Assembly (NCBI GenBank): GCA_025454425.1
Contig: JALOOL010000032.1
Location: 1-35,573 of the forward strand
Length of the DNA stretch: 35,573 nt
Direction of reading: 5' to 3'
From: Hydrococcus sp. Prado102
GTDB lineage: Bacteria; Cyanobacteriota; Cyanobacteriia; Cyanobacteriales; Microcystaceae
Positions 1 through 7,522 of the stretch are shown here, piece after piece (position 1 is the first letter of the stretch; the number at the start of each line of letters is the position of its first letter). The notes beneath the pieces were generated by a model, which was given only the letters and a program-made list of their open reading frames with translations, had not been told where the DNA came from and did no database searches. A program made the position numbers and the translations under genes.

Positions 1-38
1 TCGGTCTAGCTAACAAAATTTAGACCGATCTTTTTTTA
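1..38 (+). terminator. Rho-independent terminator of a gene upstream of the window
   Basis: An 8-bp perfect stem (TCGGTCTA at 1-8, TAGACCGA at 21-28) with a 12-base loop is followed by a run of seven T at 31-37. This is the standard intrinsic terminator layout for a plus-strand gene that ends left of the window. Confidence 0.8.
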
Positions 39-71
39 TCATAATTTGCCTCAAATCCCTACTCGGCTTGC

Positions 72-497
72 TTTCAACTAGTTCGTCACCCCGTCAGGCG
101 CTTTCGCCTTCTTATTCCCCGACTGGCTACAGATCCAGATTATGCTCGCAGGCTCCAAGAATTAATCGAATCTATAAATTTTGTCACCGAAGTGAGAATT
201 AATTCTTGGGCACAGTCACTAGTAGTTAGCTACAAAACTCGTCTCTCAACCGAAGTCGTGCAGAAACAGTTGGTCAACGCTATTGAGAAAGCAGACTCAT
301 CAGCGTCTCCCCCATCGAGGGAAGTAACCCCGAAATCCTCTCCTTCTGTGTCAGAATCCGCGATGAATCGAGATGAATTCGGTAAGCTTTCAAAAGCTGC
401 CGTAGAGGAAAAAGAACCTCCAAGCATTTCCCAACAAAACCCTCTCGTTGAAGATCCTTGGGATTCAGAACAGTTATCAGTGACCAGTGACCAGTGA
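72..497 (+). pseudogene. Stand-alone HMA_2 (CoBaHMA-like) domain, no start codon
   Basis: The frame open from 45 to 497 encodes, from about 72, a stretch matching the N-terminal domain of the three ATPases in this window: FQLVRHPVRRFRLLIPRL at 72-125, then DPDYARRLQELIES, FVTEVRIN and SLVVSYK. It aligns without gaps to the start of the ATPase at 2466. There is no Cys pair, so it is not a classical metal-binding HMA. After the domain comes a Ser/Pro/Glu-rich tail of about 70 residues ending in a short tandem repeat. No ATG, GTG or TTG lies in frame before the domain; the first usable start is GTG at 192, which would remove half of it. It may be a 5' decayed gene, a remnant of a larger ATPase, or translated from a non-standard codon. 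The domain assignment is firm, the gene status is not. Confidence 0.55.
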
Positions 498-499
498 CC
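479..499. repeat. Tandem 7-bp repeat AGTGACC x3
   Basis: Three perfect copies of AGTGACC overlap the stop codon of the HMA_2 remnant. Related CAGTTATCAGT/GACCAGT sequence recurs at 13951-14003. Short tandem repeats of this kind are common between cyanobacterial genes. Confidence 0.7.
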
Positions 500-698
500 A
501 GCTTAATGAAAGTCGGAAGTAAAAAGACTTGGAAGACTTGGGGGAATATCTACTACTTTCCTCCTTTCCTCCTGAACTTTGGATCTCGGTTGAATTTTGA
601 ACTCTAATCGCTGGTCGCTAAAAAAGTCCCCTTGTCTCTAGTTGAAAGTACGATTTCTAACCTAAGACTTTTTATGCGATTATCGCCGCAGCAAACTG

Positions 699-1787
699 CT
701 AAGGATGGAAGTAAAATGCCGTACCAACAACAGCATAAGCCATCAGTAATAAAGCTCCTTCTAACCAGTTCGATTTGCCATCCGTGCTAATAGAGTTAGC
801 AATAACAACTGCGATCGCGACTGCTAGAACCTCAAAAGGATTAAAATCTAAATTCATGGGTTTTCCGATCGCCTGTCCGACTAAAACTAAGACAGGAGCG
901 ACAAACATGGCGATTTGCAAGCTCGATCCCATTGCTACGGCTACGGCAAGATCCATTTTATCCTTGACGGCAAAAGTGGCAGCCGTGATATATTCCACTG
1001 CACCGCCAAAGATAGGAATGAGAATTACGCCTGTAAACAACTCGGTCAATCCCACCGTTGCGATCGCTTTTTCTAGACTCGATACCAAAATTTCGGAGAC
1101 AAATACTAAAACGACAGTACAGACTGCTAAAACCGCAACTGACTTCCATAAATTGGCTTGGTGCGGGTCAGTTATAACTCCTTCTTTCTCGGCTATATCC
1201 ACTTCAGTTTCTTGTAACTCGTAGATATAGCTGTGAGTTCGCATGGAAAATAGAAGGGTCAAGCCATAAAATGTCACTAACAGCAACGATGCTACGATGG
1301 AAAAGCGATCTAGTGTTTCTGGTTGCAGACCGGGAGACGTAAATTGAATGGCGGTAGGAGTAAGCAAAACTACTAAGGCAAGATTTAGCGAAGAGGCATT
1401 AATACGGGCAACGGTTGGCTGAAAACTTTGCTCTTTAAACCGCAGTCCTCCCAGCAGGATTGCTGCTCCCAAAGCCAAGAGTAAATTGGCTACCAAAGTC
1501 CCCGTAATGCTAGCCTGGACGACCTCTACTAAGCCAGAGCGCAAAGCCACGATCGCAATAATTAGTTCTGTCGCGTTACCAAATGTGGCGTTGAGAAGCC
1601 CCCCCAAGGACGGGCCAATTACTTCGGCGATTGCCTCGGTTGAGTCGGCGATCGAGGCAGCCAGCGGAATAATTGCTAGTCCAGACGCGATAAAAACTAA
1701 AATTGGGTCTAAGTTTAGCCACTCAGCCCCAAATGCAATTGGTACAAAGACCAACATCCCCAATAATATTATCTTTTTGGGACTCAT
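699..1787 (-). CDS. Calcium/proton exchanger (CAX, CaCA superfamily)
   Basis: This 362-residue inner-membrane antiporter exchanges Ca2+ (or a similar divalent ion) for H+. About eleven hydrophobic segments form two inverted repeats. The signature of repeat 1 is LNATFGNATELI, with G70-N71 and E74. That of repeat 2 is FGGAVEYITA, with E265. These acidic residues are the ion-binding pair of the family, so the protein looks functional. An acidic cytoplasmic loop (about 188-205) separates the halves. The ATG at 1787 is preceded by TAGGAG at good spacing. It reads in the same direction as the poly-Asp gene 229 bases upstream and away from the ATPase at 2466. Two more exchangers lie at 19182 and 20538. 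Ion specificity (Ca2+, Mn2+ or Na+) cannot be fixed from sequence. Confidence 0.92.
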   Translation of the reverse strand: MSPKKIILLGMLVFVPIAFGAEWLNLDPILVFIASGLAIIPLAASIADSTEAIAEVIGPSLGGLLNATFGNATELIIAIVALRSGLVEVVQASITGTLVANLLLALGAAILLGGLRFKEQSFQPTVARINASSLNLALVVLLTPTAIQFTSPGLQPETLDRFSIVASLLLVTFYGLTLLFSMRTHSYIYELQETEVDIAEKEGVITDPHQANLWKSVAVLAVCTVVLVFVSEILVSSLEKAIATVGLTELFTGVILIPIFGGAVEYITAATFAVKDKMDLAVAVAMGSSLQIAMFVAPVLVLVGQAIGKPMNLDFNPFEVLAVAIAVVIANSISTDGKSNWLEGALLLMAYAVVGTAFYFHP

Positions 1788-2016
1788 GCTCGCGCTCCTA
1801 ATTGTAAACGATCGCCAATTTTTCCTAAATTCAAGATTTAGAAGGAGAATTTGCGACGGAATTTATACATATTAATTTTACGCGAGTTTGGAATAAGCTC
1901 AAACTCTAATTCTATCGTTGGCTGAGAAAACTACGATTTCGTCAAAATTAATGACTCAATTGTTTTAACCCGAACTCAGGTTAATTTACCTTTTCTGTCG
2001 AGTTCAACGAGCGATG

Positions 2017-2262
2017 TCAATCATCATCGTCGTCATCGTCATCATCGTCATCATCATCGCGCTTGCGACTTTTATATTTACGGTCATCGTCGTCATCGTC
2101 ATCGTCGTCATCATCGCGCTTGCGCTTTTTATACTTACGGTCATCGTCGTCATCATCGTCATCATCGCGCTTGCGCTTTTTATAACTGCGCTCCTCATCA
2201 TCATCTCGACGCTGTTCTTGGGAAAAACCAGGTATGTTTTTGAAAAAATCGCCTATTTCCAT
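2017..2262 (-). CDS. Small poly-aspartate / Lys-Arg block repeat protein
   Basis: An 81-residue protein of no recognised family. After a head of about 24 residues (MEIGDFFKNIPGFSQEQRR, then DDDEE) come three repeats. Each is a basic block of eight residues (RSYKKRKR, RKYKKRKR, RKYKSRKR) followed by a pure aspartate run of 9, 11 and 13 residues, the last ending the protein. It is soluble, with no signal peptide, and is predicted disordered and polyampholytic. Poly-Asp runs bind Ca2+ and other divalent ions, and acidic proteins of this kind occur in biominerals; a role here in cation buffering or mineral nucleation is inference. The ATG has AAAAGG upstream. Because of the repeat, other frames are also open, but this one has the start, ribosome site and soluble composition. 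It lies between a CAX exchanger and an HMA_2 ATPase, divergent from the latter. Confidence 0.65.
   Translation of the reverse strand: MEIGDFFKNIPGFSQEQRRDDDEERSYKKRKRDDDDDDDDDRKYKKRKRDDDDDDDDDDDRKYKSRKRDDDDDDDDDDDDD
2020..2190 (-). repeat. Coding tandem repeat, three units with growing GAT/GAC runs
   Basis: Three units of about 51, 57 and 63 bases each combine a near-identical 24-base Lys/Arg block with a GAT/GAC run. Length differs by whole codons (9, 11, 13 Asp), as expected for slippage or unequal exchange with the frame kept. Confidence 0.85.
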
Positions 2263-2465
2263 AATTTTCTACCTTTTCATGTAGTTTTTAAAGGCTTAGC
2301 GTACTAGAATATTTAACCTAATGTTTGGGTAGATAATAATGTCTATAAGCTAAAATTAGCTTTTTGATTCTCAAATAATTGCAACAAAAGTTTTCCGTTT
2401 GCTTTGAGAGTGACTTATCATATTGTTGAAAGCAGCAGTCGAAATTTCTTTGATAATTAAAAACG

Positions 2466-4523
2466 ATGCTTTATCAGGTCGTTCACTCTACATTAGGACG
2501 CTATCGGATTTGCATACCCAAAATAGCTAGCGATTCAGAATTTGCTAGCAAGCTCAAGAACCTTATTGAGTCATTTGCGTTTGTAACAGAGGTTCGTCTT
2601 AATGCAGCAGCTAGTTCGTTGATTGTTAACTACAAAGCCAGAGCGATTTCCGAGACGATCGCTCTAGAAAAGTTTGTAGGCTGTATTTACCAGGCGGATG
2701 AGGCTGAAATGCCTCTAGAAGAGACACAAACCGAAGAAGCCGACCTCCAACTCGAATACAATCAATGGCAGGATTTAGGTTTGCCCGTTCTCAGCCTCAG
2801 TTTATCCGTGCTAGCGGCTCCTTTAGAACTTCCCGCGTTCATTGTTATGTTAGCGATCGCGGGAGCAGCGATGCCTTGGTTGAACCGAGCAACTGACAGT
2901 CTCTGGAACCAGCGTCAACCCAGTACAGATCTCATGGACTGGGTGTGGATGGCTACACAAACGCTCCGAGGACAATATGCGGCTCCAGCGCTGAAAACAG
3001 TTATGGTGGAGACGCGCCGAACTCTGCGGGGCAATACCACCAAAGAGCGAGAACAGCAAGCTTTGAACTTGTTGAACGATCTAAACCAATCAGTTTGGGT
3101 AGAACGTGACGGACAAGCGCAGTTTATTCCCTCTCAAGAAGTTTGTACGGGCGATCGCGTTATCTTTAAAGCGGGCGATCGCATTTTGGTGGATGGAGAA
3201 ATTCTCGAAGGAGTTGCAGAGATCGATTTGCAACCTTTGATAGGAGAGACAATGCCAGTCATCTGCACCCAAGGAGAGGAAGTATATGCCTCGACAATCT
3301 TATTAAAGGGTCAGATTTGGGTCTTAGTCAAGCGTATTGGAGCAAATACCAGAGTTGGTCTGGCAGCAAGTCTGACTCAGTTGGCTCCCGTCCACGATAC
3401 TCAAATCGGAGCGCGTCAGGCAGAGTTTGCTAGAAATGCGGTGATACCAACTCTGGCGTTTGGCGGTGCGGTTTTTGCCCTAACTGGAAATATTGGGGCT
3501 GCTATTTCACCGTATCAATTGGATTTTGGCAGCGGTATTCCCATCTCTGTATCAACAACTGTTTTACAGGCGCTGACCTACGCCGCTCGTCATGGAATTT
3601 ATATTCGCAGCGGTCGAGTCCTAGAACTGTTAGCAGAGGTCGATACGGTCGTTTTCGAGCATATCCATCCGCTCGACCCAGCTAATGATGAATGTGTAGC
3701 AACGATCGCGTCTCTCAATCGCCAAAATATTAATACTTATTTAATCGACAGCGCCTCTCAATCGACTACTCTCGAACTAGCTCGGCGTTTGGGAATCCCT
3801 CCCGATCGAACCCATGCAGAAGCCGCTACTGCTCAAAAAAGTCATTTGGTTCGCGGACTGCGCCATCAAGGTAACACTGTCGCGTTTGTTACCTCACAAG
3901 CAGAAGAAACCGAGCTTGTTCGTGCCGATATCTCCATCGTATTTGCCAATAGCAACGACCCAGACGAAACAGCCGATGTCGTTATTCTAAACGACGATAT
4001 TCGGAGTATCACCCACGCGATCGCGATCGCCAAGCGAGCCATAGACTCGATCTATGAGAATACAGCGATTATCGTCATTCCTAACCTACTGATGCAAATC
4101 GGCGGCGGCATGATTTTAGGATTAAATCCAGTTTCTAACGTAATTGTGAACAACGGCACGGCGATCGTTGCAGAATTTTTGAACAGTCCGCGTCCGCTGT
4201 TTGAAACGGGCGATTTGCCGCTTCTTGGCAATCGACCCAAGAATCTCAACGAAAAGCCAACTGCATCTTTACCCGCAGCCAATAATTCTCTTATGCCGTT
4301 TGGCGCGATCGATAAGCACTTAGAAAAAGAGCCAGCCAATTATACAGCTAAATCTTGGCTAAAACAAAGCGATTTAGCTAAGCGCTTGGGCGTTGCTTCC
4401 CAGCTTCTCACCCGCTATCGGATTAAGCCAAATTTTTCGGCATGGACTCAAGCAAAAGATCCAGATGGAATAGCTTGGAGTTACGATTTAACATCTCGAT
4501 GCTATCGACACTCGCTGCCATAA
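2466..4523 (+). CDS. Catalytically dead P-type ATPase with N-terminal HMA_2 domain
   Basis: A 685-residue membrane protein homologous over its length to the ATPases at 9585 and 15052. Residues 1-75 are the HMA_2 domain (YQVVHSTLGRYRI). Membrane segments, an actuator domain and the late membrane helices follow. The phosphorylation motif DKTGT is replaced by EHIHP (E398 where Asp should be), and the nucleotide-binding domain after it is almost entirely absent. TGES has become IGET, TGD has become IDS, and GDGxND has become TSQAEE. No stop or frameshift interrupts the frame, so it appears to have been kept as a non-catalytic protein rather than decaying. Residues 629-685 form a helix-turn-helix-like tail shared with the ATPase at 15052. 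There is no clear ribosome site before the ATG. It may be a regulatory or partner subunit; it cannot hydrolyse ATP by the known mechanism. Confidence 0.85.
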   Translation: MLYQVVHSTLGRYRICIPKIASDSEFASKLKNLIESFAFVTEVRLNAAASSLIVNYKARAISETIALEKFVGCIYQADEAEMPLEETQTEEADLQLEYNQWQDLGLPVLSLSLSVLAAPLELPAFIVMLAIAGAAMPWLNRATDSLWNQRQPSTDLMDWVWMATQTLRGQYAAPALKTVMVETRRTLRGNTTKEREQQALNLLNDLNQSVWVERDGQAQFIPSQEVCTGDRVIFKAGDRILVDGEILEGVAEIDLQPLIGETMPVICTQGEEVYASTILLKGQIWVLVKRIGANTRVGLAASLTQLAPVHDTQIGARQAEFARNAVIPTLAFGGAVFALTGNIGAAISPYQLDFGSGIPISVSTTVLQALTYAARHGIYIRSGRVLELLAEVDTVVFEHIHPLDPANDECVATIASLNRQNINTYLIDSASQSTTLELARRLGIPPDRTHAEAATAQKSHLVRGLRHQGNTVAFVTSQAEETELVRADISIVFANSNDPDETADVVILNDDIRSITHAIAIAKRAIDSIYENTAIIVIPNLLMQIGGGMILGLNPVSNVIVNNGTAIVAEFLNSPRPLFETGDLPLLGNRPKNLNEKPTASLPAANNSLMPFGAIDKHLEKEPANYTAKSWLKQSDLAKRLGVASQLLTRYRIKPNFSAWTQAKDPDGIAWSYDLTSRCYRHSLP

Positions 4524-4702
4524 AGTTTGACTTGATTGCCTTGTACGTCCTGGCTGGTACACCATACTCCCGATGCTTTCCACATTTTATATTGATGGAT
4601 TGAGAAGTCACCCAGGGCGATCGATATGAGTAATGCAAAAGGGCCTAAGCCTAGGATAAAGGCTGTTTGACGGACGTTAAAAAAATCTGAGCCATTGGAC
4701 AC
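4502..4702 (-). CDS. Small hypothetical single-span membrane protein
   Basis: A 66-residue open frame of no recognised family. A GTG start at 4702 has GAGG nine bases upstream; the earlier TTG at 4717 lacks one. One hydrophobic segment (TAFILGLGPFALLISIALG) near the N-terminus is followed by a polar tail with two Cys (WCTSQD and SEC). It overlaps the 3' end of the ATPase on the other strand by 22 bases. Composition is protein-like but evidence is limited. Confidence 0.4.
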   Translation of the reverse strand: MSNGSDFFNVRQTAFILGLGPFALLISIALGDFSIHQYKMWKASGVWCTSQDVQGNQVKLYGSECR

Positions 4703-5339
4703 GATCTTATACCTCAACTGATAACAAAAACTTTTGGTACTCTCGCCGAATAGAATTTGGGAGATGCTTGCTTATTCGATAAGTCTGAATCCAAAATACA
4801 GACGCGAGCGATTTCAAGCGATTTCATCTGTACGAGTTTTTGATTTAGCTCTGAATCATCTCAAATCCTAAATAAAAGTGACTGATGAGCATTTAAAGAA
4901 AAGATAAGGGAGGCTTTTTCAGCGACCGGCGATCGGTTGCCTGTTCCCTTTAACAATCCCCACTCACCAGTCACCAATGCAAGCAAGACACGCGCGGAGA
5001 AATTAGCCCTATGTACGCTTGAAGGGATACTTGCATTACATAATTTTGGATAATTAAACGGATTTGAGATTGAGGTAAATCTCCCCTCTCATTTCTTGAA
5101 ATTGCTGAGACATGATAACTCAGGTTTCTCTCCATGAGTAACTAGCATAGATTGAGGGGAGAAATTAAATATCTATAATTTTTGTTCGCTAATGCCCTTG
5201 ATCTTTCTGGTTGGTAAAGCTTTTGCTTTCCAACCAGAAGTTTGAGCGTTAGACAAGCGATTGCGCTACTATACAGCGCGATCGCGAATTACCTACACTA
5301 TACGTAACCTACAGTGTAGGCTTTCGATTTCAACCGCAA
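4703..5339. other. Intergenic, 637 bases, inverted repeats only
   Basis: I see no gene here. It contains a strong hairpin at 5205-5239, the inverted repeat CCTACACT/AGTGTAGG at 5292-5320 just past the stop of the DUF5132-like gene, and a spaced pair TCTCCCCTC (5080-5088) / GAGGGGAGA (5154-5162). Confidence 0.6.
5205..5239. repeat. Strong hairpin, 15-bp stem
   Basis: TTCTGGTTGG (5205-5214) pairs with CCAACCAGAA (5230-5239), and AAAGC (5216-5220) pairs with GCTTT (5225-5229), leaving one bulged T and a TTTT loop. There is no T-run after it, so terminator function is doubtful; it could be a small mobile repeat or an RNA element. Confidence 0.6.
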
Positions 5340-5651
5340 CTATCCAACTGTAACTTCGCGGGGAGCAACTTCAGCCGAGCCATTCTTGGAAGATTTGCGA
5401 TCGGCTTTTGCTTCAGCCACTAAATCTTGGAATGATTCACTGGTTTCAGCGACGCTCGATTGCACCTTATCAAAAGCTTCAAAAGCCCAAATAAGACCAG
5501 TCTTAGCTGCGTTTCGGGAAGTTTCTGTTAGCTGATTGCCTGTCATCGAATCGATCGCACCTACTGCGGGGGCAAGAAGCAACGCACCAACACCAATTGC
5601 TGCGGCAGTCATCGGTTCGAGACCTAGCAATAACGCCTCAAGTTCAAACAT
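5340..5651 (-). CDS. DUF5132-like small membrane protein
   Basis: A 103-residue protein. The N-terminal third is hydrophobic (LEPMTAAAIGVGALLLAPAV, one membrane span). The middle is an amphipathic helix (AAKTGLIWAFEAFDKVQSSV) leading to ESFQDLVAEAKADRKS and a charged tail. The pattern of one hydrophobic helix, a K-x-G-I-x-A-F/L-E helix and a DLVAEAKAE block is that of DUF5132 proteins, which I recall as frequent neighbours of HMA_2 P-type ATPases in cyanobacteria. A GGAGG site lies ten bases before the ATG. Function is unknown; an accessory role to the ATPases is inference. Confidence 0.7.
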   Translation of the reverse strand: MFELEALLLGLEPMTAAAIGVGALLLAPAVGAIDSMTGNQLTETSRNAAKTGLIWAFEAFDKVQSSVAETSESFQDLVAEAKADRKSSKNGSAEVAPREVTVG

Positions 5652-6159
5652 AGAGATTTAACCTCCAAAATAAAAACAAATATCTTTTTCCAACCTTCAA
5701 AGCCTTGCTTTATTTGTATCCATTCAGATAACTTATTGCCCAGACGCGAATTAACATCACTCCACAAGCATTATGAAAAAAGTTAGCTTCTAACTTTCGA
5801 GCGCTATATGCGTGCAGTTACGTCATGAACAATTAGTTAGAACAAACAATAACAAGAATAAAAAATTGGAAATCTTCGAGCCTTAACCAAACTTTGTTGA
5901 TTTTTGCACAATATTGTCTGGATATATGCTCATGATATCAGGAACGCCAAAAGGAACTAATGCCTTTAACATATCTTCAAATCTATAAATATAAGTAAAT
6001 ATTTATTTTAAGAAAAATGAAGCTTGCAAAAGCGAGAACTCAGATATAATTTAGCTAAAGCTAAATAGTGCAACTAATTCTTTTAAAACTCTCCAACAGA
6101 TTTTGACTAAAATCCCGTTTTCAAACCCTTAAGGTCAACAGACAAAAGATCTTAGTTAG
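5652..6159. other. Intergenic, AT-rich, 508 bases
   Basis: No supported gene. It holds the promoter region of the DUF5132-like gene on its left side and probably the decayed 5' part of the exporter remnant on its right, where stops interrupt all plausible extensions. Confidence 0.5.
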
Positions 6160-6566
6160 GGCTGTAAACGAGCGACTAAAATACGCGCGTACAGACAAGA
6201 CATCAGAATCAATCTACTGACGAATCTGTTTATTGCCTTTGTTTCTGCTTTGGGAACGTTTCTTTCAATTTCAGTCGGCACTGTCATCGGCAATTATTTA
6301 CCTGCCGACGTCGCCAATGTTCTCGGCAGTGGGGTTTTAGTAGCAATCGGAGTTTGGGGGATTCACGCCACTTTTAAACAAGAACGCAAGAAAAAGAAAA
6401 GACAAGACAAGCTCGCCTTCGACAAGAAATGCAGCTTCCCATTGCAGCAGGAATCTATTCCGATTCAACGACAGCGATGAATTCAGAAATGCACGAGGAA
6501 TTTTCTAAGGAAATGATTCGCGAATTTTCCTATGAAACTTTTCAGGTTCGCTCATGCTTATCATAG
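6160..6566 (+). pseudogene. Remnant of an MntP/YtaF-like (DUF204) cation exporter
   Basis: From 6160 the frame reads DIRINLLTNLFIAFVSALG, TFLSISVG, NYLPADVANVLGSGVLVAIG and VWGIHATF. This is the pattern of the second and third membrane helices of YtaF/MntP-type exporters. The first helix and any ATG are missing; the first usable start is TTG at 6250, inside the domain. After a lysine-rich linker the likely homology moves to another frame (from about 6426: QLPIAAGI, then EFSYETFQ) and stops at 6564, so a frameshift also seems present. The C-terminal three helices are absent. Intact relatives export Mn2+ or related ions, fitting the island. It is probably non-functional. Confidence 0.6.
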
Positions 6567-6604
6567 GCATATATGAATACTTTGTTGTTTAAAAGCGTCT
6601 CGTC

Positions 6605-6892
6605 TTATTCGCCACACAGATGATTGCAATGATGGCGCGGAGGTAGCAAATCGAGTACGTTGTTAAAACTGCTGAAATAGTCTTTTAAAGCTCTAGCAGA
6701 AGCACCCGTAAATTCCAGCCATTCGTATTGATAAGAACTGTTTGGAGTAGTTTCTAAGGGAGAGAAAGTGACTGCGGGAATAGCAATTAGCAGCGAAACG
6801 CTTTCTTCTCCTGCTTGGTTTCGACCTTCCAAACGAACGGCAGCAACAAAGTTGGTATTGACAATAATATTATCGAGTTTGATGAATGCCAT
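6605..6892 (-). CDS. Conserved-looking hypothetical protein
   Basis: A 95-residue soluble protein starting MAFIKLDNIIVNTNFVAAVRLE. The ATG at 6892 is preferred: the frame extends to a TTG at 6943, but the extra 17 residues are of low-complexity, untranslated-leader type. It is beta-rich in the first half, with a YEWLEFTGASARALKDYF helix and a VLDLLPP end. I associate this layout with short cyanobacterial proteins of unknown function, without a named family. The last residues (HHCNHLCGE) carry two His and two Cys, a possible metal site. Confidence 0.6.
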   Translation of the reverse strand: MAFIKLDNIIVNTNFVAAVRLEGRNQAGEESVSLLIAIPAVTFSPLETTPNSSYQYEWLEFTGASARALKDYFSSFNNVLDLLPPRHHCNHLCGE

Positions 6893-7522
6893 AGAGTTAA
6901 AAGACCTATGATGAATAATAGATATAGACAAAAACCAGGGCAATTTATAGATAAGGTTTTAAGTTGCCTAAAAATTGCTAAAGGCTCGTAGAAAACACTA
7001 AGGAGAGATAAAATAGCTCTCTTTGCGTGTTGTAGCGAGCCAGATTTAAAAGCGATCGCGAGATTAGGAAACTCAATTTTGCCTATTTAAATTCATAATT
7101 ATTTATAAGTTTGTTTTTTAATGATTAAAGAAATTATAAACAAGCAAATCTAAAATATGGGCAAATTAGAATTCAATAATTCCTAACATTGTTCTAACAA
7201 AAACTAATGAGACTTTAAAATGTTAATCCAAAAAAGCATAGATTTTATTCTATACCCTTTACAGAATCAACTTCCTAACTGTTAGGGCGATCGCGTACAG
7301 AATTTTTCGGGTTAGAAATTAACGCGATCGCGCCCTGCAAAAATCCTTCGCGGGGAACAAAATTAAAAAAACATTAAAGCTTATCATGTATATCGACTTC
7401 AGCTATGTAATTTTACTGAGACTCAACAACCAAGCGCTCGGTAAAATTACGGAAGCTTGTCATAACCACTAACTTAACCTACGTAATTTCACTGAATTTG
7501 AATAGCAATGACTTATGTCTTT
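6893..7522. other. Intergenic, 630 bases, with HIP1 sites and repeat cluster
   Basis: No gene seen. The left half is AT-rich. Around 7283-7336 an AGGGCGATCGCG/CGCGATCGCGCCCT pair forms an inverted repeat built on HIP1 octamers. The right end contains the 17-bp motif cluster described separately. Confidence 0.5.
7404..7496. repeat. Three copies of a 17-bp motif (cluster 1)
   Basis: Copies match the consensus TACGTAATTTTACTGAG: 7404-7420 (plus), 7437-7453 (minus) and 7480-7496 (plus). The last two form an inverted pair with start-to-start distance of 43. A second cluster with an identical 43-base inverted pair is at 14093-14178. Confidence 0.75.

Noticed and set aside
2014-2307. Hydrophobic plus-strand frame over the poly-Asp gene
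   Set aside because: It is the complement of a GAT/GAC repeat, giving Ile/Val/Ala runs; the minus frame has the better start, ribosome site and composition.
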